From NCBI GenBank assembly GCA_046048095.1, contig JBJOGS010000017.1, positions 1 through 57,024 on the forward strand: 57,024 nt of DNA, in the 5' to 3' direction. Below, in pieces: positions 17,701-25,501 of this stretch. How positions within the stretch are numbered: position 1 is the first letter of the stretch; every line of letters starts with the position of its first letter. The position numbers and the translations under genes were made by a program. This DNA comes from UBA3478 sp046048095. GTDB lineage: Bacteria; Bacteroidota; Bacteroidia; Flavobacteriales; Flavobacteriaceae. The notes under the pieces were generated by a model that worked only from the letters and a program-made list of their open reading frames with translations, had not been told where the DNA came from and searched no databases.

Positions 17701-18957
17701 ATGAAACAGAAATTGCATGAAATTAAAGAGCGTGTAAAGGATAAAAAGTGGGCTCCGGCATTTAACGCGATCCATACCTTTTTATACACGCCGAATGAGG
17801 TGACTCATAAAGGTGGTACGCATGTAAAGGCGGTAGACGACTTAAAACGTACTATGAATACCGTTATTCAAGCCCTAGTACCGTGCTTGATTTTTGGAAT
17901 ATTTAATGCAGGTTACCAGCATTTTGGGGCAATCGAGGGGTTTCCTTCACAGTTCTCTCTCTTTGAACATTTTATTACTTGGAGAAATTTAGTGGTCGGT
18001 TTAACTACCGTGTTACCGCTGCTTATTGTCTCTTACGGCGTGGGCTTAGCGATTGAATTCGTTTTTGCGGTGATCAAAGGACACGAAGTAGAAGAGGGGT
18101 ATTTAGTGACAGGGATGCTGGTTCCGCTTATAGTGCCTGTAGATACCCCCCTTTGGATGCTGGCTATCGCTGTGGCTTTTGGTGTGGTTATTGGAAAAGA
18201 GGTGTTCGGCGGCACCGGTATGAACATTTTGAATCCTGCATTGACCATAAGAGCTTTTCTATTCTTCGCCTATCCGACCTGGATGAGCGGAGATAAGGTA
18301 TGGGTTCATGGCGCGGTGGATGGGGTGACTAAAGCCAATTCTGCGGATGCGATCTCAGGAGAAACGATTTTAGGATACCTCGCCCAGAATAAAACGAATG
18401 AAATATCGTACTCGCTGAGTGAAATGTTTTACGGCTTTATTCCTGGATCGGTGGGTGAAACGTCTACCTTACTTATCGCCCTTGGAGCACTTTATTTGAT
18501 CTTTACTAAGATCGCGAGCTGGAGGATTATGCTCAGTGCGATTTTAGGTTCATTGGCGATGGGATTCCTCTTTAATGCCGTGGTCGATTTTGGATGGATA
18601 CAACCGTATTCTAAGTTCTACAGCCTCATGGCGTTTGATTTTTGGAAACACCTCATAGTAGGAGGTCTGGCCTTTGGAATTGTTTTCATGGCTACAGATC
18701 CTGTTACGAGTGCCCAAACCAATAAAGGAAAGTGGATTTATGGGTTTCTAATCGGTTTTATCTCGGTGATGATTCGGGTGTTTAACCCCGGTTATCCAGA
18801 AGGGGTCTTCTTGGCGATTTTACTTATGAATGTCTTTGCTCCGACCATTGATCACTATGTGGTTCAAGGAAATGTGAAGCGCAGACTTAAACGCGCGAAG
18901 CATGCCAAGATCTATCCAGCAAACGAGCCTGCATCTTTAGAAACTCAAACTGTTTAA
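17701..18957 (+). CDS. nqrB: Na+-translocating NADH:quinone reductase subunit B
   Basis: Integral membrane subunit holding riboflavin and a covalent FMN and forming part of the Na+ path; 418 residues with about ten hydrophobic helices. Conserved cores include GGTGMNILNPAL at 170-181. The FMN attachment motif, normally SGAT, reads SGET at 219-222, with Thr222 the predicted flavinylated residue. The threonine is kept but Ala is replaced by Glu (GAA codon). apbE, the flavin transferase, is encoded 4 kb downstream on the same strand. Confidence 0.96.
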   Translation: MKQKLHEIKERVKDKKWAPAFNAIHTFLYTPNEVTHKGGTHVKAVDDLKRTMNTVIQALVPCLIFGIFNAGYQHFGAIEGFPSQFSLFEHFITWRNLVVGLTTVLPLLIVSYGVGLAIEFVFAVIKGHEVEEGYLVTGMLVPLIVPVDTPLWMLAIAVAFGVVIGKEVFGGTGMNILNPALTIRAFLFFAYPTWMSGDKVWVHGAVDGVTKANSADAISGETILGYLAQNKTNEISYSLSEMFYGFIPGSVGETSTLLIALGALYLIFTKIASWRIMLSAILGSLAMGFLFNAVVDFGWIQPYSKFYSLMAFDFWKHLIVGGLAFGIVFMATDPVTSAQTNKGKWIYGFLIGFISVMIRVFNPGYPEGVFLAILLMNVFAPTIDHYVVQGNVKRRLKRAKHAKIYPANEPASLETQTV

Positions 18958-18974
18958 TATAAGCGCATAATAAC

Positions 18975-19727
18975 ATGGCTTTTAATACTGAGAAAAATAC
19001 CTATACTGTAGTCTTTGCTGTAGTAATGGTTTCTGTCGTGGGTTCAATTTTGGCTTACTTGGCCACAGGACTAAAAGACCGTATTACTGAGAATCAGCGG
19101 TTTGAAAAGCAGCAGAATATCTTGTACGCTATGGGTGTACACAATAATGAAGATGATTCTAGTGTAAACTTCATACCGACTTCAGAGGTAGCACAGCGAT
19201 TTGATGAGCTAATTAAGGGGCAGTATGTCATTCAAGACGGAAAGGCCACTTTGGCAGAGGATGCCTATATGATCGACTTGAAGAAAGAAATCGATAATAT
19301 CAAGTCAGGCAAGCCGGGTAAATTGCCTTTATTTATTGGAGAGCGCGACGGAAGCACTTATTACATCTTTCCGATGTACGGAAAGGGACTATGGGATGCG
19401 ATCTGGGGCTATATGTCCGTAGATGAATCGCTCACCATCACCGGAGTGTATTTCGATCATAAAGGAGAGACTCCTGGACTCGGAGCGAATATCAAAATGC
19501 GCTTCTTTATGGATGATTTCATCGGCGAATCGATTTTCGCTGATTCTGGTTACCGTCCTATTGAAGTGGTTAAAGGAAATAATGATCCCTTGAACTCAGA
19601 TAAGTCAGACGCACAGGTAGATGCCCTCGCGGGCGCTACCATTACTGGAAACGGTGTAAGCGCGATGATTAAAGAGAGTATCCGTTTGTATGAACCTTAT
19701 TTCGAAACTGTTCGAGCTGTAAACTAA
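18975..19727 (+). CDS. nqrC: Na+-translocating NADH:quinone reductase subunit C
   Basis: Subunit with one N-terminal membrane helix (about 10-32) and a periplasmic FMN-binding domain; 250 residues. The flavinylation motif AGATIT is at 219-224, with predicted FMN-Thr222, matching the canonical motif, unlike NqrB. The segment DHKGETPGLG is the conserved flavin-domain loop. It receives FMN from ApbE and passes electrons toward NqrB. Confidence 0.96.
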   Translation: MAFNTEKNTYTVVFAVVMVSVVGSILAYLATGLKDRITENQRFEKQQNILYAMGVHNNEDDSSVNFIPTSEVAQRFDELIKGQYVIQDGKATLAEDAYMIDLKKEIDNIKSGKPGKLPLFIGERDGSTYYIFPMYGKGLWDAIWGYMSVDESLTITGVYFDHKGETPGLGANIKMRFFMDDFIGESIFADSGYRPIEVVKGNNDPLNSDKSDAQVDALAGATITGNGVSAMIKESIRLYEPYFETVRAVN

Positions 19728-19737
19728 ATCGTAAGAC

Positions 19738-20385
19738 ATGGCCTTACTTTCAAAAAAAGAATCCAAATTAATTCTTGACCCTTTAGCCGATAATAATCCG
19801 ATTACCATTCAGGTGCTTGGGATTTGCTCGGCCTTGGCGATTACTGCCGAGCTCAAGGCTTCTGTGGTGATGGCAGTTTCGGTACTGTTTGTACTGGGTG
19901 TAGGAAACGTGGTGATCTCGCTAATGCGAAACATGATTCCTTCTAAAATTCGCATTATCGTGCAGCTGATCGTCGTGGCTACGCTAGTAATTGTGGTGGA
20001 TCAAACCCTCAAGGCATTTGCCTACGAACTGAGTAAAACACTATCGGTATTTGTGGGACTCATTATCACCAATTGTATCATCATGGGACGTTTTGAAGCC
20101 TTCGCTTTAGGAAATGGCCCTTGGCGATCTTTTCTTGATGGAATAGGTAACGCACTGGGGTATGGAGTGATCTTGGTGATCGTGGGCTTCTTCAGAGAGC
20201 TACTCGGATCAGGTACACTTTTCGGTATCCCTGTTTTAGGTGATCCTATAGCAAAGACTGGTTTGTATGCCTTTGGTTATGAAAATAACGGATTTATGAT
20301 CATCCCTCCGGCGGCGCTTATTGTGGTAGGGGTGCTTATTTGGATTCAACGCGCAAAGAATCCTGCATTAGTAGAAGAAGCTTAA
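19738..20385 (+). CDS. nqrD: Na+-translocating NADH:quinone reductase subunit D
   Basis: Six-helix membrane subunit related to NqrE; the two sit in inverted topology and share an iron or Fe-S centre in the membrane. The candidate metal cysteines Cys30 (LGICSALA) and Cys113 (TNCIIMGRFEAFA) are both present. At 215 residues it has normal length. Spacing to nqrC and nqrE is about 10 bp. Confidence 0.97.
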   Translation: MALLSKKESKLILDPLADNNPITIQVLGICSALAITAELKASVVMAVSVLFVLGVGNVVISLMRNMIPSKIRIIVQLIVVATLVIVVDQTLKAFAYELSKTLSVFVGLIITNCIIMGRFEAFALGNGPWRSFLDGIGNALGYGVILVIVGFFRELLGSGTLFGIPVLGDPIAKTGLYAFGYENNGFMIIPPAALIVVGVLIWIQRAKNPALVEEA

Positions 20386-20395
20386 TCGTATTGAT

Positions 20396-21151
20396 ATGTT
20401 GTTAGAGCATTTAGAATTATTTTTTAAGTCCATCTTTATTGATAACATGGTTTTTGCGGTCTTTTTGGGCATGTGCTCTTATTTGGCTGTATCGAAAAAA
20501 GTGGCTACGGCTGTTGGACTTGGGGCAGCAGTTATTTTCGTGCTAGCGGTAACCGTTCCTTTGAACTGGTTGCTTGATCAGTACATTTTGCAGCCTGGAG
20601 CCTTAGTTTGGCTTGGTGAAGACTATGCCGGATACGACCTGAGCTTTTTGTCTTTCATTTTATTCATAGCCACCATTGCAACCATGGTACAGCTCGTAGA
20701 AATAGTCGTAGAGAAATTCTCTCCTTCATTGTACAACTCGCTAGGGATATTTTTGCCCCTGATTGCAGTGAACTGTGCCATTTTAGGAGGTTCGCTATTT
20801 ATGCAAGCGCGCGAAATTCCTTCTCTTGATTTGGCGTTCAATTATGGACTGAGCTCTGGTATCGGTTGGTTCTTGGCGATTTTGGCGATTGCGGCAATTC
20901 GTGAGAAAATTCGTTATTCTGCTGTTCCTGCACCGCTTAGAGGTCTTGGTATTACCTTCATTATCACTGGCTTAATGGGTATTGGTTTTCAAAGTTTTGG
21001 AGGCATGCTTACAGGTGACAACGAGCCACCGGTAGCTGTTGAAGAGGCGGTGGTAAAGGTTGAAGCGGTCCAAGAAGAGAAGAATGAAGATGACGCTATT
21101 GAAGAGGAGGTCCAAGAAGAGGAAGAAGTTATCGCGAGTATTAATTACTAA
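20396..21151 (+). CDS. nqrE: Na+-translocating NADH:quinone reductase subunit E with acidic C-terminal tail
   Basis: Six-helix partner of NqrD with candidate metal cysteines Cys27 (GMCSYLAVS) and Cys127 (VNCAILGGSLF). The membrane core ends near residue 205, about where the family usually stops. Residues 207-251 form an extra hydrophilic tail with about 17 Asp/Glu in 45 positions and few basic residues. The tail is in frame with no sign of frameshift and ends 21 bp before nqrF, so it appears genuine. Its role is unknown. Confidence 0.95.
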   Translation: MLLEHLELFFKSIFIDNMVFAVFLGMCSYLAVSKKVATAVGLGAAVIFVLAVTVPLNWLLDQYILQPGALVWLGEDYAGYDLSFLSFILFIATIATMVQLVEIVVEKFSPSLYNSLGIFLPLIAVNCAILGGSLFMQAREIPSLDLAFNYGLSSGIGWFLAILAIAAIREKIRYSAVPAPLRGLGITFIITGLMGIGFQSFGGMLTGDNEPPVAVEEAVVKVEAVQEEKNEDDAIEEEVQEEEEVIASINY

Positions 21152-21172
21152 TTGCTTTAAAAAGAATTTGTT

Positions 21173-22480
21173 ATGGTTTTAGCTGCTATCGGAAGTACTA
21201 TTCTCATCACCGTCGCCGCTTTTTTAGTGCTCACTTTACTCTTAGTAGGGTTATTGTTATTCACTAAAGAAAAGCTTTCTCCATCAGGCCCGGTAACGAT
21301 CACCATTAACGGTGAAAGAAAGATTGAGGTACCTTCTGGTAGCTCGCTACTTTCTACCTTAGGAAATCAAAAAGTGTTTTTGCCATCTGCCTGTGGAGGA
21401 GGTGGTACCTGTATTCAATGTGAATGTCACGTACTCTCAGGAGGAGGTGAGGCCTTACCTACTGAAACACCTCATTTTTCTAAAAAAGAATTGTTGTCAG
21501 GAGCACGTTTGGCTTGTCAAGTCAAGGTGAAGCAAGACATGGAGATTGAGATTCCTGAAGAGGTCTTCGGAATTAAAAAATGGCAGGGTAAAGTCGTTCG
21601 AAACTACAATGTGGCTTCTTTTATCAAAGAGTTTGTGGTTGAAATTCCTGAGGCCATGAATTATAAGGCTGGAGGGTATATTCAAATTGAAATACCTCCT
21701 TGCGAAGTGAAGTATGCCGATATCGATATCACTGCCCATCCAGAGGAGCATGATGATCCAAAGAAATTTCAAAATGAGTGGGATAAGTTTAAGTTATGGC
21801 CTTTGGTAATGAAAAACCCAGAGCCTGTAGAACGTGCCTATTCGATGGCCTCATTCCCAGCTGAGGGCCGAGAAATTATGCTTAATGTGCGTATCGCGAC
21901 CCCACCCTTTGACCGCAAAAAGAACGACTGGGCTGATGTGAATCCTGGTGTGGCATCTTCGTATATTTTTAGTTTGAAGCCCGGAGACCCTGTGACCATT
22001 TCTGGGCCTTTTGGAGAGTTCTTTATCAATGAATCTGAGGCAGAAATGTTATACGTCGGAGGAGGTGCCGGAATGGCCCCTATGCGTTCGCACCTCTACC
22101 ATCTTTTTAAGACCCTAAAGACGAATAGAAAAGTGACCTATTGGTACGGAGGACGTTCAAAACGCGAACTCTTCTATATTGATCACTTTAAGCAACTAGA
22201 GGCAGAGTTTCCAAATTTTAAATTCTATATGGCCCTGTCTGAACCCTTAGAAGAAGATAATTGGAAAGTGAAAAAGGACATTAATGATGCCGAAGGAGAC
22301 GGTTTTGTAGGATTTATTCACAACTGCGTAATCGACCAATACCTTAAAAATCACGATACCCCTGAAGATATCGAGCTCTATTTCTGTGGTCCACCACTCA
22401 TGAACCAGGCTGTTCAAAAAATGGGAGAGGACTTCGGAATTCCAGATGAGAACATCCGATTTGACGATTTCGGAGGCTAA
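21173..22480 (+). CDS. nqrF: Na+-translocating NADH:quinone reductase subunit F
   Basis: NADH-oxidising entry subunit; 435 residues. One N-terminal membrane helix (about 5-30), a [2Fe-2S] domain with ligands Cys74, Cys80, Cys83 and Cys115, then FAD- and NADH-binding reductase domains. FAD motif RAYSMAS and NAD motif GGGAGMAPMRSHL are visible, with FDDFGG at the C-terminus. It ends the nqr operon at a strong terminator. Confidence 0.97.
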   Translation: MVLAAIGSTILITVAAFLVLTLLLVGLLLFTKEKLSPSGPVTITINGERKIEVPSGSSLLSTLGNQKVFLPSACGGGGTCIQCECHVLSGGGEALPTETPHFSKKELLSGARLACQVKVKQDMEIEIPEEVFGIKKWQGKVVRNYNVASFIKEFVVEIPEAMNYKAGGYIQIEIPPCEVKYADIDITAHPEEHDDPKKFQNEWDKFKLWPLVMKNPEPVERAYSMASFPAEGREIMLNVRIATPPFDRKKNDWADVNPGVASSYIFSLKPGDPVTISGPFGEFFINESEAEMLYVGGGAGMAPMRSHLYHLFKTLKTNRKVTYWYGGRSKRELFYIDHFKQLEAEFPNFKFYMALSEPLEEDNWKVKKDINDAEGDGFVGFIHNCVIDQYLKNHDTPEDIELYFCGPPLMNQAVQKMGEDFGIPDENIRFDDFGG

Positions 22481-22483
22481 CCT

Positions 22484-22510
22484 AAAAACCGCTGCACCGC
22501 AGCGGTTTTT
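22484..22510 (+). terminator. Intrinsic terminator after nqrF
   Basis: A 12-bp stem AAAAACCGCTGC/GCAGCGGTTTTT with a 3-nt ACC loop, followed by more T residues, starts 4 nt past the nqrF stop. The next gene starts only 19 nt beyond, so read-through would be needed for co-transcription with apbE unless a separate promoter exists. Confidence 0.9.
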
Positions 22511-22528
22511 TTATCCGACACGCTAGCA

Positions 22529-22891
22529 ATGATTTCTGATCACGATTTGCACCGAATGGCCATGAATGTAGTGGGTAAACAACTTGAAGCAGCGGGCTTT
22601 GAGTTTTTAGGGGTGAATTCTGAACTGAAGAAAGATCCTCAATTTGTCTGCCTTAAGGATCAACAGCTTCACTTTGTTATTGTTCGTGCTTCGCGTTTTC
22701 CAGAGGACCCCATGGCGGTAGATCGAGCCTTGCTTACCAAGGTCAAAACGCATGCAAAGGCATTCGAGGCAGTTACCTATTATGCCGGGGTAGGGGTGTA
22801 CAACGCCTCGGACAAACGCCTTCCGCTAACTAAGAACCACCCCATTGATGTAGATTTCAAAGGACTGTACTCAGTCGAAGAACTATTATAA
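22529..22891 (+). CDS. Conserved small protein between nqrF and apbE, function unknown
   Basis: A 120-residue soluble protein with no signal peptide or membrane helix. It has a regular alpha/beta pattern with a hydrophobic central strand (LHFVIVRASRF), a VGVYNASD segment and a conserved-looking LPLTKNHPIDVDFKGLY end. Homologues downstream of nqrF in Bacteroidota are sometimes labelled as Nqr subunit F (from memory), but it has no FAD, NADH or Fe-S motif, so that label is not supported. Position between the pump and its flavin transferase suggests an accessory role in Nqr assembly (inference). Confidence 0.8.
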   Translation: MISDHDLHRMAMNVVGKQLEAAGFEFLGVNSELKKDPQFVCLKDQQLHFVIVRASRFPEDPMAVDRALLTKVKTHAKAFEAVTYYAGVGVYNASDKRLPLTKNHPIDVDFKGLYSVEELL

Positions 22892-22896
22892 ATTTG
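22889..22896 (+). promoter_or_regulatory. Candidate -7 box for apbE
   Basis: TAAATTTG overlaps the stop codon of the preceding gene and lies 4 nt before the apbE ATG. It matches TAnnTTTG. If used, the apbE transcript would be leaderless. Confidence 0.35.
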
Positions 22897-22900
22897 CGCT

Positions 22901-23914
22901 ATGCGGTATATGCGATACCTGTTTTTTAGTTTTTTTTTGGCACTCGGAGCCTGTCAATCTTTGCCACACTTAAGGGTGTTGCAAGGCGATGCTTTGGGCA
23001 CAACCTATGCCATTTCGTTTTTTGAGCATGAGATCGATCGCCAAGACGAGTCGGTTCGTCAGGCCCTAGATTCGCTATTCGAAGTAATGAATAGCTCGAT
23101 GTCGACCTATCGAAGCGAATCTGCAATAAGTCGACTGAACGCCGGGGATACCACTATTAGAGTAGACCAACACTTTGAAGCTGTATTTCAAATTTCTAAA
23201 GAGGTATATAAAGAAACTGATGGTTACTTTGACCCTACAGTGGGGGCGCTTGTAAATGCATGGGGGTTTGGTCCTCAGGGACCAAGCGCAGTTCAGCCTA
23301 AGAATTTAGATAGTTTATTGGCGTTGGTAGGGTTTGAAAAAGTCCGCTTAAACAATCAAAAAATAAGTACGAGTCAAGAAGGAGTCCAATTTGATTTTAA
23401 TGCCGTTGCAAAGGGGTATACCCTAGATCAAATCTCTGAATTATTGACACAGATGGGGGGGCAGAATTTCTTGATTGAGCTTGGCGGAGAAATTGTTGCC
23501 AAAGGAAAAAATCTACAAAAAGACTCCCTTTGGAAGATAGGCATTGATGATCCACAGGCGCCTGATTCGGCTTCTTTAATTCGTGTGGTGTCGTTAACTG
23601 ATCAGGCCATGGCCACTTCTGGAAACTATAGAAAGTTTCGGTTCGATTCGATTAGTCAGAAAAAATTTGTGCATACGATCAATCCATTAAATGGAATGGC
23701 TGAGCAGAGCAATGTGCTTTCTGCGAGCGTTATTGCGTCTAACTGTGCTGAAGCAGATGCCTATGCCACCGCACTAATGGCCATGCCCCTAGAGAAAACG
23801 ATAGGCTTTTTGAAAGCTCGTCCTGAATTCTCGGCCTTTGTGATTTATTTAGATGAGGCAGGGCAGGCACAGCGTCTCATCCAAGGAGTATTCGATCGAT
23901 CTAACGTCGAATAA
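22901..23914 (+). CDS. apbE: FAD:protein FMN transferase (lipoprotein)
   Basis: Transfers FMN from FAD to threonines of NqrB and NqrC, outside the inner membrane; 337 residues. A signal peptide ends in a lipobox (LGAC, Cys18), so it is membrane anchored. Family motifs: MSTYRSESAISRLN, DPTVGALVNAWGFG, DFNAVAKGYTLD, a GGEIVAKG strand, ATSGNYR and HTINPLNG. Proximity to nqr fits the substrate. The 3' end overlaps the convergent methyltransferase by 14 bp. Confidence 0.95.
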   Translation: MRYMRYLFFSFFLALGACQSLPHLRVLQGDALGTTYAISFFEHEIDRQDESVRQALDSLFEVMNSSMSTYRSESAISRLNAGDTTIRVDQHFEAVFQISKEVYKETDGYFDPTVGALVNAWGFGPQGPSAVQPKNLDSLLALVGFEKVRLNNQKISTSQEGVQFDFNAVAKGYTLDQISELLTQMGGQNFLIELGGEIVAKGKNLQKDSLWKIGIDDPQAPDSASLIRVVSLTDQAMATSGNYRKFRFDSISQKKFVHTINPLNGMAEQSNVLSASVIASNCAEADAYATALMAMPLEKTIGFLKARPEFSAFVIYLDEAGQAQRLIQGVFDRSNVE

Positions 23915-24686
23915 TCGGTAGAATCTCATTCGGATCAAGCGCATAACGCTTGATCTCATCGTCCTTAAATAAGGCGGAAACCTCTAGTGCTTCAGTTAGA
24001 AATCCCGCTTGTTCAAGGCGTTTAAAGTAATCTTTGCGACCATACCACCGCACGTGGTCGTACTGACCAAAATGAAATGCTCTTTCTGTCGGTGAAGTAA
24101 TGTTCGGGTCTTCATAGGTCTCTAATTGGTCTGACTTCATTGGCACTTGTACGATTCCCCAGGCCTTAGGTTTCATAACGCGGTACAGTTCTTTCATGGC
24201 CTGAAGATCGTCTGTGATGTGCTCAAGCACGTGGTTGCAGAAGACAATATCGAATACCCGGTCTTCAAATGGAAGCGCTTTAAGGTCTCCTTTCACTGAG
24301 GCCAGTGGAGAATATTGATCAAAGGTGACTACGTCTAAATGCAACAGGGACTGAAATCTTTGATGAAAGCACTGCTCAGGGGCCACATGTAAGACTTTTA
24401 TTGAGCGTGATGGGGCCGATTCAAACAAGTTAGTGTGGCGCTCGAGATACAGCCACATGAGTCGATGACGCTCTAAAGAAAGCGTTGAAGGAGAAAGTAC
24501 GTTTTGACGCTGACTATTACCATAGCCATAGGGTAGAAACTTACGAAATGAGCGTTGATCTATGGGATCGGTGAAAGTAGTTCCTTTAAAAATGAATCTT
24601 AAAAAAGGCTGTGCCACTAGGCTGAGCCTTATTAATAAAGGCCTCGGAAATAGTGCTAAACTCAAGCTAAAGAGTTTTCTAAGCAT
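23901..24686 (-). CDS. Class I SAM-dependent methyltransferase, substrate unknown
   Basis: A 261-residue protein with a Methyltransf_11-like core. The N-terminal 60 residues are basic and hydrophobic, perhaps membrane-associating. The acidic SAM residue follows VVTFDQYSP, and the later motif DIVFCNHVLEHI is clear, but the usual GxGxG is replaced by LHVAPEQCF, which is atypical. It starts 5 bp after map in the gpmI-map operon. The substrate cannot be inferred. Confidence 0.8.
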   Translation of the reverse strand: MLRKLFSLSLALFPRPLLIRLSLVAQPFLRFIFKGTTFTDPIDQRSFRKFLPYGYGNSQRQNVLSPSTLSLERHRLMWLYLERHTNLFESAPSRSIKVLHVAPEQCFHQRFQSLLHLDVVTFDQYSPLASVKGDLKALPFEDRVFDIVFCNHVLEHITDDLQAMKELYRVMKPKAWGIVQVPMKSDQLETYEDPNITSPTERAFHFGQYDHVRWYGRKDYFKRLEQAGFLTEALEVSALFKDDEIKRYALDPNEILPIIRR

Positions 24687-24691
24687 GCCTT

Positions 24692-25501
24692 TTAAAATTT
24701 GAAAGGAGCCTCTTCGTCTGAGTGGATCCCAAGGGCCTCGTAGATATACTTAAAAGTAGAGAGCAGCTTGGGTTTTCCGTCGACTATGGCTACGTTGTGC
24801 TCGAAGTGAGCACTTGGCTTTCGATCGGCTGTTCGAATGGTCCACCCATCATTTTCTTGAATAACGCGGTGCGTTCCTCGATTAATCATAGGTTCAATGG
24901 CCACTACCAAGCCTTCTTTAAAAACCTTTCCTTGAGCCCGTCTTCCATAATTTGGCATTTCAGGACCTTCGTGGAGACTTTTGCCTAAACCGTGACCGAC
25001 CAACTCTCTAACAATGCCATACCCTTCTTTTTCGTTGTATTGCTGAATGGCGTGTCCGACATCACCCACACGATTCCCAGCCTTGAATTGTGCGATGCCC
25101 ACATAGAGCGATTCTTTGGCGACTTTCAATAGTTTTTTGGTGTCCGGATCTACTTCGCCCACCTCAAAAGTATACGCGTGATCTCCATAATACCCATTCA
25201 TGTAAACGCCGCAATCGATAGAAATGATGTCGCCTTCTTTCAGTGGAGTTCGGTCTGGAATACCGTGAACAACTTGATCATTGGGGCTCCAGTTCAGGGT
25301 ATTTGGAAAGTCGTACATCCCTAAGAACCCTGGCAGACCTTTATGGTCTCTGATGAAGGTTTCGGCTAAGCGATCTAACTCGAGTGGAATCGCTCCGGGC
25401 ACGACTTCTTTAGCAAGCATTCCGAGGGTTTTCGAAACTAATAGTGCACTTTGCTCAATAAGTGCAATTTCTTCGGATGATTTTAATACAATCGCTCCCA
25501 T
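24692..25501 (-). CDS. map: Type I methionine aminopeptidase
   Basis: Removes the initiator methionine from new proteins; 269 residues. Metal-site segments are present: SIDCGVYMNGYYGDHAYTF, GHGLGKSLHEGP, AIEPMINRGT and a late FEHNVAI. It lacks the SH3-type N-terminal extension. The ATG overlaps the gpmI stop by one base, implying translational coupling. Confidence 0.97.
   Translation of the reverse strand: MGAIVLKSSEEIALIEQSALLVSKTLGMLAKEVVPGAIPLELDRLAETFIRDHKGLPGFLGMYDFPNTLNWSPNDQVVHGIPDRTPLKEGDIISIDCGVYMNGYYGDHAYTFEVGEVDPDTKKLLKVAKESLYVGIAQFKAGNRVGDVGHAIQQYNEKEGYGIVRELVGHGLGKSLHEGPEMPNYGRRAQGKVFKEGLVVAIEPMINRGTHRVIQENDGWTIRTADRKPSAHFEHNVAIVDGKPKLLSTFKYIYEALGIHSDEEAPFKF

Noticed and set aside
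22529..22891. Label 'Na+-NQR subunit F' for the 120-residue protein
   Set aside because: No FAD, NADH or Fe-S motifs; the true nqrF is the preceding complete gene.
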